A stretch of DNA of 64,000 nucleotides from Struthidea cinerea (GCA_013397865.1 VZTI01003941.1:469649-533648); one strand, 5' to 3'. Positions 39,301-52,160 are shown, numbered from the stretch's first letter. Program-made: numbers and translations. Notes: a model not told the origin generated them from the sequence alone.

Positions 39301-42300
39301 AAACTAACGAGCAATAAAATGTGTAACAATAAAACATTTCATAAGCACATTAGCAGCAAGTGGAAAGTGGGAAGGTAAAAATGGGCCCATTATTCAAGGG
39401 GACAAGAATGGCAGTTGCAAAGAGGCAAAAATATTTAATGCTGTTTTGCTTCATTTGGATAACATGATTCTCATTTGCACTCAAAGGATAAGAATTCAAG
39501 CCAGAATAAAGAAAAATGAATAAGAGGGTACCTAGATAAGCTGGTTGCTTTAGGCCTGATGAGATCACAGGGGGCTGCTTGAGACCATTTTATACAAAAC
39601 AGATGAGGTTACAGAAAACTGAAAAACAGCAAACAGCTGAAATTTGCCTTATCTAGTTTTAGACATGTACAGAGTGGATATCTATATCTGCATAATCAAT
39701 TGAAAAAAATTGGCATCTCAATGGTGAGATTCTTTTGGCCTGTTTTAGACACCGACTTAAGGATTTTATGAATTGTGCCCTAAACCCCACAGACTTTTGA
39801 CTAAAACTACTCTGATTTGGGTGCATGATTTCTTTAAAAACTGTCCTTTAATAGCGGTTGTCAATTGCTTGCTATTAAACAGAAAGGATGTATGAGGAGG
39901 ATGTCACTAAAGATCTGTCCCATGTCTGGAAGCTTGTTTGGTGCCTTCATTCATCATGGGTATGATGTAGACCAGGGAGCTGGTTACCACTTTGTCAAGG
40001 TGACTGTAACAGAAATAACTCTATACATATCAAACTGAGCATATCAAACTGACCCCTATGAACTAGAGAGCAAGCCTGGGAAAACATGGATGAAAGTCAC
40101 TGAAGACCAGTGCAAAATATTTTACCAAGGTCAAGTAGTCGACTACACAAATATGACATAGGGACCACCAACACCCTGCAGTTGTGGAAACAGCATAGCA
40201 AACCAGACCAAAACCCCAACAGGTAACACTTAATGCACAAACAGGACTGCAGCATCTAAAATAAGGAAAATTATACTTCTGATAGATTTAGCACTGATGT
40301 AACTTCACAGTTTCCCAGGCTGAGATAGCAAACAGAAAATGTTTCCCTGTGTGGGTGTGAGGAGCAATCAGTATGAGACAGGTTTGGCAGAGCAATTTGG
40401 GCACCTCCATCCTGCAGCATTCACCACATGGGATGAAAAAAACCATCATAAGTCCTTTGGAAATATGGCAGCTAGTGTATACGTAACTCCTACTCATCCC
40501 ATCCCACAGCTCATAGCTACATGGCCCAGAAGACAAATAAAGCTTCAAGAAGTACTTTGCTGACCTGTTGGATTCTCTGGAGGACTACAGATAGTCTTGC
40601 CTGAATTTTAGGGGTTTATTTGGGGTGGGGTGGTTCTTATTGTTTCTTTGTCATTACAGCCTGTATAAGAACACACTGGTGTCACATAAAAATGTAGGGC
40701 CTGGTTCCTGTCTTCTGTTCTGGAGGAAGGGAGGGAAACCTTCTCCTTTCCCCTTTTTTTGGGATGATTTCATCCACCAAAATCCCACTGAGCAATTGCA
40801 TCAAAATGTAAATAATATTTTAGTTCATTTTACTTCTCTGTGGTCATCTATTTATTTTCTAGAGCTGAAGATTTGCTCTTAGAGTCACCATTACTCTTAA
40901 AATTAGGATAATCTCTTTTGAATGCCTGAATTTATCAACTTTCTAATTCCCAAGTCAGAAATGAAGCTGATGAGTAATCAATAATCTTGTTCAGTGGGAA
41001 CAGCTGTCTTTGCAAGGTAATGGCCAGGTCCTGCTATAATGAAGGCAATGGCAAGTTTCCATTCACTTCAATAGGAATAATATTGGACCCTGGATTAAAG
41101 AAGCCTACCTGAAGCAGGGTTTGTAGGGAGAAGTAATTATTGTTTTTAGACCAGTAGGAAAACCAGAGAAACTTTGGGACACAAAGATTCTTCTTTAGAT
41201 CTGGAAAAGATATGCCAAACTTTAAGTTCATTTTAGGAACAGTTGTTCATGTTAATCTGTTTATGGGTTTATTTCTATTAAATGTTTTAAGACAAAAAGA
41301 GTGACAGACATCAGGGAAAGGAAGGATAGACTAGTAAAGGTTACAAAGAATTGGACTTCAGGATTTTATTTTTCTCTGTTCTGCATTCAGCTAATTTAAT
41401 TCTTCAGACTGTGTTTACTGTTGCTTGACACTACTATAACAGTTTTCATTTTTAGTTTCCTCAGGACCACTGGCTAAGGGACACTAGGACATAAATGTTT
41501 GGCTGTGAGGTTAATGTTCTTTTATTTGCTGTTGCGAGGGCTGAGGTGCCACCACTACCTTTCTGAAATAAGGAGTCATTTCATTCAGAATATCCTTCCA
41601 TCTAAAATTAGTCAAAGTTTTGCAATGAAAGAAAATCATTATTGCTATCATTGTTTTTGATGGTTATAAACTTTATAGTGGTAAATCTTTGGCTTACATA
41701 GCACAGACTAACAGGACACATCATCTGTTACTTTGTGCCTCTGAACAGAGCTCTCTAAATGAGAACGTCATAGGCTATTTGGGATAGAAACTACTCTACA
41801 CAAAGGTCTGTTCAGTGTGTCCCTAAAATATACTTTTCAATTGCTGTATGTATTAGACACTTTAGCTTACCACAGCTGAAATCTGGACCCTTCAATTTTT
41901 GTTTTTTTGTGTTACTGTTCTAGTCTCTTGGGAGATGTCAATAATCACTTTGATATATTTAAAAGATTTTCAGGGTTGTCTATATTAAGATTTCCTGGGG
42001 AATGAAGATTGACTAGAATGAGGCAGCCATGTGATGGACAAGATCTTCTTATCTGTGATGAGGATTACACCAATGTGTATTTTAATATCATTATTCATAA
42101 CTGGCCAGAAGTGAAAATTCTCCTGTGGTAAGGATAAAATCTTTCAGCTATTTTAAAAATGTGACTCAGACTGCAAGTCTTTTATGTGATTTAGCCAAAC
42201 ATAGCTACATTGCTCATAGCTGGGAATCCGATGCGTATGGGACACATCCCTTGCCATGGAAATCGCTGATCCCGTGGTCGACAGCTGTAATGTGCAGAGC

Positions 42301-42329
42301 ACATCAGCTAGTAAAATAGCAGCAGAAGT
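33396..42329. other. Unique AT-rich stretch, no gene recognised
   Basis: About 9 kb without recognisable coding sequence or transposon. A14 lies at 34494-34507, a pyrimidine-rich tract at about 36100-36350, a GC-richer patch at 36640-37100 without a convincing frame, a possible conserved element at 39050-39360, and a 13-bp direct repeat (CATATCAAACTGA) at 40026-40052. Confidence 0.5.
36100..36350. repeat. Pyrimidine-rich (CT) strand-asymmetric tract
   Basis: Around 250 bases in which the plus strand is mostly T and C with few purines. Low-complexity sequence; it creates the frames at 36016-36374, whose products are Phe/Leu/Ser-rich and not protein-like. Confidence 0.65.
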
Positions 42330-43000
42330 TAGTGATAGAGTTTCATTTAAATGTCCCTAAAGGAATGCCCAAATAAGTAAACATAAGACATTGTATTAAA
42401 CAATAGCTGATAACTCAGCTTAACCAACAGAACCTGTGCCTCTGTGCAATGTAAGCCTGTCCTGGCTACAAGGTTTGGAGATTTGCCACAGGATTATTAA
42501 GCAGTATAAGAAGTGTGAAGAGTCCTGTGAGCAAGAAGATGCTCTGTGCATGCATTCCAGAAACTTTCAGCTCCACATGGTGCTGAATCCAATAAATAAG
42601 TTTATGGAATTATGCACCAAAATGGCAAAGTCCCCCACATCAACTATGCTGAGGAGGGAGGTGCTACAAGCAGGGACAACTCAGGGAAGATCTGTGAACA
42701 AGGTGATAAATCCCAACTCAGAAAAGAGATATAAATGAGCAGTGGAACGTGGGGGTTCAGAGAATCAGCACAACACCCACACCATAAGCATTTCAAGGCA
42801 CTTTGCCATCCGACACAGCTCAAGTGTTTTGGATACAGGTTGTAATCTGTCCAAGGAGCCCGCTGTGGGGATGGAAAGGATGAGTGAGTCAGGCTGCCGA
42901 CCGGACTGCCTTACTGAAGACTGGGATTCAGCTGAACAAGTCATTGTGTCGGCCAGTACCCAGACTAGGGAGCACTAGGGAGATGGATAATCTCCCTAGT
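42330..43000 (+). mobile_element. Possible solitary LTR of an old endogenous retrovirus
   Basis: Composition and texture differ from both flanks: moderate GC, a TATA-like GAGATATAAATGAG at about 42726-42739, a GC-rich segment downstream of it, and a stable hairpin at the right end. Together these resemble the U3-R-U5 layout of an LTR. Two frames are open here (42436-42738 and 42742-42978) but neither encodes recognisable retroviral protein. I could not identify exact TG...CA ends or a target-site duplication, and no internal viral sequence is present. Alternatives are a unique segment or another repeat class. Confidence 0.28.
42974..43000. repeat. Perfect 11-bp inverted repeat (hairpin)
   Basis: ACTAGGGAGAT at 42974-42984 and ATCTCCCTAGT at 42990-43000 with a 5-base loop GGATA. 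An extra ACTAGGGAG copy precedes the left arm at 42964-42972. Confidence 0.9.
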
Positions 43001-43185
43001 AAAAGTTGGTTTTGCTGGCCGTAGTTCAGTTTGAAAATGAGGCTCGTATCAAGAGTATAAGATGTTTTAAGGAACAGGAAAAGGCCATCTGGCCTCACAG
43101 GCATGCATTTTTTTTTAGTCTGTCTTAAACCTAATTCCCTGCTTTTTCACTATGCTTCATAATCCTTTGCTCGTCTATGAAAATA

Positions 43186-43727
43186 ACAGAATCACAGAAG
43201 AAGCTGAGTTGGAAGGGACCCACAAAGATCATCAAGTCCAGCTCCAGTTCCTACACAGCGCTGTCCCCAAGAGTCACACCATGTGCCTGAGAGCACTGTC
43301 CAAATGCTTCTTGAGCTCTGTCAGGCGGGTGCTGGGACCACTTCCCTGGGCAGCCTGTTCCAGTGCCCAAACACCCTCTGGGTGAAGACCTTTTTTCTAA
43401 TATCCAACCTAAACTTCCCCTGACACAACTTCAGGCCATTCCCTCAGGTTCTGTCCCTGGTCACCAGAGAGAAGGGATCAATGCCTGCCCCTCCTCCTCC
43501 CTTCACGAGGAAGTTGTAACTGCAATGAGGCCTCCCCTCAGTCTCCTCTTCTCCAGGCTGAACAGACCAAATGACCTCAGCTACTCCTCATACGGCTTCT
43601 CGTATAGAACTTCACCATCTCCATTGCTCTCTAAGATCTTTATATCCTTCTTATTTTGTGTCACCCAAAACTGCCCCCAGCACTCGAGGTGAGGCCGCCC
43701 CAGCGTAGAGCAGAGTGGGACAAAAAG
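43186..43727 (-). mobile_element. CR1 LINE, 3' end, minus strand
   Basis: Minus-strand CR1 of about 540 bp. Its 3' end is at the left (CAGAATCACAGAAG, 43187-43200) followed by TTGGAAGGGACCCACAAAG, the standard CR1 tail block. Farther right come the reverse complements of the GGCACTGGAACAGGCTGCCC block (about 43350-43375) and the GTGAGGCC...CTCGAGTG block (43682-43697) that marks the end of the reverse-transcriptase domain. It is better preserved than the copy at 28843, so probably a younger insertion, but still interrupted and inactive. Confidence 0.95.
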
Positions 43728-46700
43728 ATCTGTAGAACTGCCTTTCAACTCATTTCTGTGCTTTGCTGCAGTTGCCTTTCCTGCTAACTTATTCCACATG
43801 TTTATAAAGCTCTACATAAAATAGTTATGCCTGACTTCTTAGTTTCCTCTTTATTTGAGGTAATTTGTCATTTTTGCTTAGTGCCTAATCAGTCTGGAAA
43901 CCATACATCAATTCCATCCATACTTACATATGAGCTATATGGATAAAATATGTATACAAACATATAAATATACAAACATAAATATGATTATATTTCCAGT
44001 TGATCAGGCTTTTGTTGTAAAAGTGGCAATAAATTTAACAGTTTTAACTTTTTGTTATCAGCTAGGTTAGTGAAACCAACTACTGCTTTCTCCATTTTTT
44101 GAATTATGTTTGAAAGTCATTACCATTATTAACAGAATATGCAGTAACAATATTTGATGCAAATATGGTGTGCAATGAATATACAGATGATAATTCAAGA
44201 AAAAGAAAACCAAAAGTGAATCCGACAGATTCATGCAGAAAAGCTAGATTCTGAAATAGCAAATATCAGGTTTCAAGGCGAGGTTTTGGTTTTGGAATTG
44301 CAAGAGCAAAATAATAAATGGAACTGCTTTTAGTATGTTACTCAGAAAATGCCTAAACTAGTACTATGCAGAAAATTATACTTACAATTTGTATGAGTGA
44401 AAAAAATAAAGCAGCAAATGTGTATTTTGCTCACAGACTTATTCTCTGCTTGTTCCTTCTTCTCTTGAAAGAAAAAAACGAAAAAGGAAAAACAATCTCA
44501 TTTCTTTTGAAGATGGAAATCAAGATTTTCCAAAGATTTTGTTTTGAGACATAATTTCTATTATTAAATAAGTTATTATATTACTGTCAGCCAAGGGAGT
44601 TTCCCTGCTAGCATATTTCTTGTTGAGCTGAGCCTAGCAGAATACCAATTTAGAGGCTTCTGATGAGAGCACTTGCAACTCTGCCTGCAGGCATAGTGTA
44701 GGGTTCTTGCTCTGTAAATCACTCCAATTTGACAATAGTCATGGATTTGTAAAACCAAAGATGGTCATTGGAAAACCGGACACAGGCACAAATGGCTCTA
44801 AGAGAGGCTTTCTGGACATTAGCCATTCTGCTGATGGACAAGAATTATTTTCAGTGTTTACAAGTTCACCCCTGTCAATTCATATGTCTATCTAGGAGTA
44901 GTTTGAAAATGACCTGCATCAAAACTCTTTGGACAATTTTATATTCAGCTTGTACCAGCTGATGAGGTGAATGCATTGGAATGCTATACCTAGTGATTTA
45001 TGAAGAGAACTAGTCTGTAATCTTTCCCCTAGGTTAAAGCCACCTGGCAACTATGATGTGGGGATCTGCCCAGGACAGCGTCAGAAACATTCACCCACAG
45101 AAAGTATTTCAGCCCTACAAAAACCAAGCAGATTGTTAGTATCCATCATCTTGTTGAAGCAGAAATGCTGTATTTATGTGGTAGATTCTTTGTCTTTTGA
45201 TGTTTTTACTGCCCCTTCCCATCAATATATCAAACATTTTTTTGTTTAACTGGGCTTCTCTTGTGGGTGTGTTGTATAATATAAGGAGATCTGAATTCTC
45301 CTCTGGAAGTGTCTTTCCACTGACTGCATGGACAGCCTAGCATAATTATACTGTTAACTCAAGAGAGCCTAAAGTCAGGGAAGCTGAATCTAACATATTG
45401 GGGCTCTTTGTGAAAGCTAAATCCACAAGGACCATGCTGACGTGAGTGAACTGAGATGAACCCCAGGATATGGGTCCTTGCCTTGGCACACAGTCATCCA
45501 TACAGTTTACCTTTCAGCATCATCCCTGATGTAGTTTTGGCCATGGCCAGCAGTCCCAGCCAGTGCCTGGGCACAGTTCAGGGGTTAGCACAAGCCAGGG
45601 ACTGCTTTCAATGGTAATTTGGAAGCAGTCTCCCTGTTTTGGATGAAGACTGTGGTGGGGAAGAGACAAGACAATTCAGGCTGTATGGATGTGAGTGATG
45701 ACATGGCAGCTGACCTTGGGGCTGCAGAACAGTTACTGGCACATTGTATTTGCTAAGGCAAATCCAGCCAAAAGGACTTAACTGTTGCACCCCTTAATTA
45801 TATGTGCTCTATCACCAAGTGGAAAACAGCAAGACCCTCTCTTCAAAGCAAAAGGAGTGTTAGCAAAGAGAATGATCAAAGAACTCCTAGAGCTATATAG
45901 CAGGACATGCTAAGGAGCAGAATAAGACTTGGGCCAGATCTCTAAAAGCAATTAGATGTGTGTTTTCATTTGGGATTTTCAGCTGTGATCCCTCTTGTTG
46001 AGATAGGTCCCTTAGGATAGAGCTTTTCCTACAAAGGGTCATGCTGAATACTTTCAAGGAACTCAAAATAACAGATGAGCCAGGAAGAAGACTGAGAATG
46101 CAGATTAGTATCTCAGTCCTTAATTGTGATTTATACAGAATGCAGAAATTTTGATTGAACTAGACTCAGAACAAGTTTGATTCTGTAATTTGGCTATTAG
46201 AAAAATCACTAGGTACACAGTAAAGTCAAATTTCAGTCCCTTGTCAAATGCACTGATGCAACAGGTCAAGAGAACCATCACACCAGAAAAAACAATCTTT
46301 GTTTTCCTCAAGCTTTTTTTTTCTGAGAAAATAATCTATCTTACCTAAATCAGATAATGCATAATGCAACACGTCTTAGCCTAAGTGTAAGCTGACCAGT
46401 GCAGTGGAGTGTGCTGAGATCCTGCTCTGTGGCTCATCCAGACTGAAGTTGTGGTAGAAGGGCAGCAGGACCCCTTCACCTACTTCATCCCATGATGAGT
46501 TCTCCTCTCTGGGTACTGGGGAAAGAAGGCAGTAACTTAGGTGCTTGTCTAGGATTTGGCCCAGCAGAGCAGTAGAAATCACTTCAGACACATTCAGATT
46601 TGAAGAACTCGAGTGAATTATGCTGAGACAGCCTTTTATGTTGGATTTAAGTCCGATTTCATAAGTCATAGTATTACATTTCTGCACTTGCCATTTGAGA

Positions 46701-47800
46701 TAGGTGCCTTTTATAGCAGAGAGCATTTTTAGGCCTATTATTTTGCCCATACAAGACATCTGTAAGATGATAGCATTTATTTATAATGTTAGTACTTTAT
46801 CCAGCACAGAGCTAGCTCATGCTGGTACCTTTCTCTTTAGCATTCTGAGTATTTCCAGCTGGTGACACCAAATAGCCTCCATTTCCTCATGTGGAACACT
46901 CACCAGTTGTTTTACCCCCTCCTCCTTTCCTTTTTATTTTTGCTGCTGGAAGGATGTGGGTGATGATTTATAGAGTATGTCCAATTGGCTCTGTTTGCCT
47001 GTGCTGGCCTGTTTCATGAACACTGAGGTCAGTGCTGTATTTGTAGGTAACCATCCAAGGAAAACACCTCACAGCAGGCAAAAATGCTAACTAAGTAAAA
47101 CAAACTCAGGAATGTGATCATCTGTTTAGCAAAGTTTTCAGCAGTCTTTTCCATTACACTAAGGTTTCAGTCCAGTTCTACAAATTCAGAAGTGAACATG
47201 GCACTGAAATATCCCAGGCAACCTCAAGTATATAGGAGATTAGATTTGCTGAAGAGTGTTTGAACGGGGCAACAGGGGTAGCTCCTTTTAAATGATGGAG
47301 TTAGCAGTATGTACATTTAGTCCTAAACGTCAAAGGAAAAAAAGATGTAGGCATGAAATTAAAAACGATGAGGTTTGTTCAAGTTTTACAAGGCAAAACC
47401 AGAATTACAGAACAAAAATGATCTCCTGTGTGCCCCATTGTTAACTGCAAGTGGGCCCTTTTGCCTACCTCTGATCTGATCCCCAGTGAGCAGTTCTGCT
47501 GATGTTAAGGGGAGTTTTGATCTCATTTACAGAGCTGGGAGCTGACACCTGTCTCAGGTTTTCTGTAGCTGTAAGGCCAAAAGTATCTTTCATCATGATT
47601 GAGTACATAGTGAGTGCAAGAATTCCCAGTTCTGCAAGAGGGCAGAATGTAATGGCAAGCCCTCCACAGCGAGCATCCGGAGATGAGCAGGAACGGGCTG
47701 CAGCAGGGGAAGGTCTGAAGTCACGGTCACAACTTTCTTGGTGGAGCAGGCTGGCCACAGGCAGAGTTTCAGCTTGTGTTTTCTGGTGAGTGGTTTCCTT
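43728..47800. other. Unique sequence, no gene recognised
   Basis: No recognisable coding sequence. AT-rich low-complexity sequence at 43900-44000. The frame at 46376-46759 (-) and the two overlapping minus frames starting at 47465 and 47593 have no domain I recognise. Confidence 0.5.
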
Positions 47801-47807
47801 GAATGGG

Positions 47808-47816
47808 TATAAAAAA
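47808..47816 (+). promoter_or_regulatory. Consensus TATA box
   Basis: GGGTATAAAAAAGGGC at 47805-47820: a TATAAAA core flanked by G-runs, close to the core-promoter ideal. It lies about 30 bp upstream of a CpG-containing segment that ends in a good splice donor (see 47838-47938). Confidence 0.4.
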
Positions 47817-47837
47817 GGGCACATGGGAAGATAATTA

Positions 47838-47938
47838 TGTGGAAGCATGTGAGAGTTTCATGGCATCTGATCCGCCGCCGAATTCCCACAGCATGGAGTA
47901 ACTGGGCCGCATGGTAGAAAGCCCCGCAAAAATGACAG
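47838..47938 (+). other. Candidate first exon behind the TATA box
   Basis: If transcription starts about 30 bp after the TATA box, the transcript would begin near 47838 and reach a strong donor, GACAG|GTAAAG, at 47938/47939. The ~100 bases hold several CpGs (CCGCCGCCG at 47872-47880, GGCCGC, CCCCGC), which is unusual in this AT-rich region. No long coding frame lies in it, so it would be a 5' untranslated or non-coding exon: an alternative promoter of a neighbouring gene or a lncRNA. It is supported by motif arrangement alone. Confidence 0.25.
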
Positions 47939-47999
47939 GTAAAGTGCAACACATACATACCCCTCTGAATATTAGGTGGCATATGCTGTGCTCTTTACA

Positions 48000-48145
48000 A
48001 ATTGCCTCCCCCAGCCCGGCCAGGCTCCCAGCCCCTCTCTGAGGTAGGAAGTCACACTGTGCCCATCTGGCAGTGCCGGCGGCTGCACCTGGCAGCTCTC
48101 GCTGCTGCGGCGGCTGCGCCCGCCTTTGCCTTCGCCGTAATTAGT
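48000..48145. other. Small CpG-rich patch
   Basis: GC-rich, CpG-containing block (GCCGGCGGCTGC, GCTGCGGCGGCTGCGCCCGC, TTCGCCG) ending abruptly in a TAATTAG homeodomain-type word at 48139-48145. Together with 47838-47938 it makes a weak ~300-bp CpG cluster. No recognisable protein on either strand. Confidence 0.45.
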
Positions 48146-50965
48146 TTGTATCTGATTTCAGCTCATGTGGAAGGGTAGAGGGATAGCAAATTACTTGCAA
48201 GTGGTTTGTAGACTCCATGAAACCTTTTTTTTCTTGCCCAGCATTGCTACCCAGCTGAAGATCTATCCCTGCAGAGTTTGTTTTTTCCTTTTTTTGTAAA
48301 AAAACTACAGCTGTGTATATTCCTCTGCCATCTCCATTCCCAACTCTGATTTTATACTCACTTCCAACCCTCTCTTTCCTCAGCACACTTGCTTGTGAGA
48401 CAGGAAAGGCAAACACATTTTTTTCAGTTTTATAAAAGCTCCACTGTTTTTCATGCAGCACAAAAGTTTTGACAGATGAATCTGTACCAGAGAGACCTTG
48501 TCCAATTGCTTCTAATTCAGCAGCCCTGAGTTGCAATAGCCTAATTCTTAAAACCCTTGCACAAGGCAAACTTTCCTAATGTGGAGACAAAATCACTTCG
48601 GATAATTCAGAGGAATTTGATCTGGTTTGTTAGTATCATGCTTGATTTTTAGAGACATTTGGGGAAAGCTAATCTATCAGATCCATCTCTGCAGCTGTGT
48701 CAACAATATTTGGGTCCCAGCTATTACAGAGGTAAACTAATCTGGCACAAGCCAAAGGAATGAGCTTTGCTTTAAAAGAAACTGTGGACCTATATGATAA
48801 TAGGTGGAAAAGCAGGAAATCAGTTGCTACTGTCAGAGTCCCTATACCTCTCTGCATTAGCAAAAGGTTTAACAACAAGGAGTCTTACTGCCTCTACATG
48901 TGTCTGTGTCCCAAAATCTGTGTCCTAAAATTAGGGGGCTACATCCTGCTTTCAGGCTTTTTATGTTCTCAGTTCCGAGGTAGGTGGCAGGCATCTGCTA
49001 ATGAACACGTGGCTTTATAGAAGTGTTTCTATAATCAAATCAATTCCTTTTAAACTTCATTATTTTTGGCCATAGAACTGTAGGTGCTATTGTGCTCCAA
49101 CAGCCAAGTCTGTTACCACTAGATAAGAAAGAGATGGATCAAATTTGCATTTCTACATGTGCAAATGAGAAGTCCCCAGCTTCCCCTCCCCCTCTCTTTC
49201 TAATGCTTGTCCTTGCTTTTTCAAATCTCTTTTTTTCTGTCTGAAATACTTGCCAGGTGGTTAAAATGCTTGCTTTTCTCTGTAAACACCGTGTAATACA
49301 ACACAATGCACTGCTTTATTTTCAGTGATATATTGGTTTCTATGTTTTTATAAAAATAGTCATGAGGCCAGAAAAAGCATTTACATGCTTTCCCTCAGAT
49401 TTATTGCATATATTACACTTTTTCTACTTCAGTGGGCTTCTATCTCTGTGCCGAGCAGGACAAGTGCCTATATGACAAAACCCCTCCTTCTTTTGCACAC
49501 ATGCACGTACATACGAAACCGAAAACCTGCTTTTCATTAGCATAGCCAGCACAATGGAGGCAAGAGTGGAAGCAAGGAGAAAATTTGAGATTTATGGCAT
49601 CAGACATCTCATGTGAATGAATGTTCATGCCTTAATGTAACTAGCCGCAGATAGAAGATAAGCCTAGCACTGAGAAGCTGCTGTTCCATGTTGTGAATAT
49701 ATGCACTTACATTGAATTCTTTTTCCGGGTAGCTTCTTATTTAAATCTAATTTGCTACTTATGACCTGAATCCCAAAGCACATTGACTCATTCATACTCG
49801 ATGCAGATGTGTACACACTAAGAACACATGTGCAAAGGTAAAACTTCTGTTACAGCTGAGGGCAGCTTTGTCAGCATAATGGCTGCAGAGTTAAGGGCTC
49901 CAGGCTAACGCACAACACATACAGAGAGCCCTGAGTGCATCTTACTCTGTTCACAAAAAGTGATATAATAATTTGTCTTCATACCAAGAAGATGCATTTT
50001 TAACCTTACTTTTCTTCTCCATTTTATTTTAATTAAACAATCAAACAATAACAGCACAATATATTTAACAGTAAGAAAATTTTTAGTATTAAAAAAAGGA
50101 ATATCATTAATTTTTTTTTCACATTCAGCTACAGAGTAATTTAGAAAATCTCTGATTTCCTGCTGAGAAATTGAACCAAGACACGGTTCAGTTATCTGAG
50201 CACAGCGTCAGGAGTCACTAATTCTTGAGGGCTTTTTTTATCTTGTGGTGACTTTCCCTGGAACTGTGATCAGGTTGTTTCCCTCTTTGTACATAAATGT
50301 TTTTTATAATACAGTAGATTGCATCCACATGTTCTGAACATCCATGCATTATAGGTATTAAGGAATCAGATCCAGGCTGCATGCAAGTGGATCCAAGTGG
50401 ATGAAATTCAATGCTATTTAGTCAAGTTTCAGTGGCATATCCATCTTAAGTTTTTCTCAATATTGGCAAAGCAAATTTGAAGGTATATATTGTTAAATAT
50501 GATTCTTAGATGAAGTCTATAGATGAGCCAATGTCCATTCTTAGTGAGACAAATTAATCACTTGGGTAAATACTATGGTTTTATTAGTTATACCAGCAGT
50601 TAATTTAGTTTAATCATTTTCAGTGAATAAAAGTTATTATGTGCATTTCAAAACTGAATGAGGATACAGAAAAGGGGAAAAATTGTCTTATTTTCCCCCC
50701 AAAACTCAATGCTGCTAAGCTCAGGTGTTGTGGGTTCAACAGCTACAATAAGAATTGTCTGCTGGACTCTCAAAGTTTTGCTGTTACAGTATTCTTCTGC
50801 TGAGGCTCCTTGACCTCATGGCTTTCAGCCCGCAACAGCCAGACCTCTCACAGTGGAGAAGCAAGAACCAGTCTGTGTGGTGAACAAGTATGGTTTTGGC
50901 ATGCTAATAGAACTCTGTAATATTTTTAGAAAACAGCAAATTCAGCCAAAAATTGATTGTCCCCT
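48146..50965. other. Unique sequence, no gene recognised
   Basis: The frame at 48141-48569 (-, 142 codons) has no recognisable domain, and a frame of this length can arise by chance in 64 kb read six ways. 49630-49930 has conserved-element texture. Confidence 0.45.
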
Positions 50966-51046
50966 ATGAGTCTGAGTCAAGCTCCCCGCATGGCTCCAGC
51001 TGACCAAAGCTCGGCCACTTCCATGAGGCGAAAAGTGAAGGAGAAG
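50966..51046 (+). CDS. Candidate short coding exon, unrecognised
   Basis: A frame opens with ATG at 50966 and runs 27 codons to a good donor, GAGAAG|GTGAGA (51046/51047), ending in phase 0. The peptide starts MSLSQAPR, has a second ATG at 50990 in a CCCCGCATGG context, is Ser/Gln/Pro-rich and then turns strongly basic (ends RRKVKEK). Codon use is plausible (GC at third positions above the neighbourhood) and the segment is locally GC-richer. This is how an alternative first coding exon inside a long intron would look. I do not recognise the protein. A possible acceptor (ATATTTTTAG, near 50930) lies upstream. Chance occurrence is quite possible. Confidence 0.25.
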
Positions 51047-51049
51047 GTG

Positions 51050-52123
51050 AGAGCTTGGGTCATCTTCCCTAGCTGCGACTTGGAGCATCTTCGAAACCAC
51101 CACATGCTACAGCAATAATGCCTCCCCCTAGACCTTGTCTGCTTCTTATAAAACCCAGAAAGGATCTTTGAGACAAATTAAAAGTACCATGAGAATGTAC
51201 TAACTGTAAGACATGAAAGTATGTCACTTCCAAGTGGGCTGCCTGGCTGCCAGTCCATGCACCCACGAGCTTGCACTAAGTGAAGCAGCACCCGGGAAGA
51301 AGACTGACAATGTCCTGCTCCTGCACGGCCCACACTAGCCCAGGGAATAGAGCACAGTCTCAACAGTGGGACATGGATTTTTATCCTTTAGGAGCCAATG
51401 GAGAAGTTTAGCATGTATCTTTTTTATCTTGAAGTTAACACAAGGAAACACTCTCTGCTTTTTGCTCTCTAATTTCTGTTTAGTTTTATAATTTTAGACT
51501 ATTTATTTTGCTTTTCTGAAGCAAACTTGATCCCTTCTGCTTTAGGTAGTCTGGAATATTTCTCTTAAACGCAATTTTAGGGGAAGGGGGACTTAAGAAA
51601 ACAACAATTGGTTTGATCTGATTTTTTTTTTTTCATTCAACAGCCATAGTGAAAAATCAATTATTTACACTGCACAGAAGGTTCATGACCCTGACACAGA
51701 TCCAGGGCTGGAGCAGAACCAGCACAGAATATGGTGCAATCCTGCATTATTTTTTTTATTTAGCAAACACCTCCTGAATCTTTGACATAGAAATTTGGTC
51801 TTCATAGAAAAAGTAAACTAACCAGGTTCTCTCTTTTTTCCCCAATTGATATTTGAATGAAAAACACATTATAAGTGTATTGTTATTGCTATTATAATAT
51901 CTATGTACCAGGCTCATGCTGATGTATCTTTCTTTACCTTATCTCATCAGCTTCTCTATAAGTAGAAAGGAACTAGCACTACAAGCCTGGCAATCAGACT
52001 GGCAATAGTAACAGATCAGTGTGAATGTGGAAAAAAAAAGATAATGTTGTCTTTCTGGTACGCTTTCTACATTTGTTGTAGGTCATGTACATAACTATAA
52101 AAGCGATAGAAGATTTGCAGCAA
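51050..52123. other. Unique AT-rich sequence, no gene recognised
   Basis: Overlapping minus-strand frames at 51069-51363 carry no recognisable domain. Rest is non-repetitive AT-rich sequence. Confidence 0.5.
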
Positions 52124-52160
52124 AGACAACCACAGAACCACAGAATATTCTGAGTTGTAA
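52124..52160 (-). mobile_element. CR1 LINE 3'-terminal scrap
   Basis: Short minus-strand match to the last bases of CR1: two CCACAGAA-type terminal octamers followed by ATTCTGAGTTGTAAGGGA (52142-52161), the tail block with one change. Only about 40 bp remain. Confidence 0.7.

Noticed and set aside
47465..47982. Two overlapping minus-strand frames (127 and 129 codons)
   Set aside because: They overlap each other in different frames and carry no convincing motif; a CHFCG-like pair in one is not a complete zinc finger.
48141..48569. 142-codon minus-strand frame
   Set aside because: No domain, and length within what random AT-rich sequence of this size produces.
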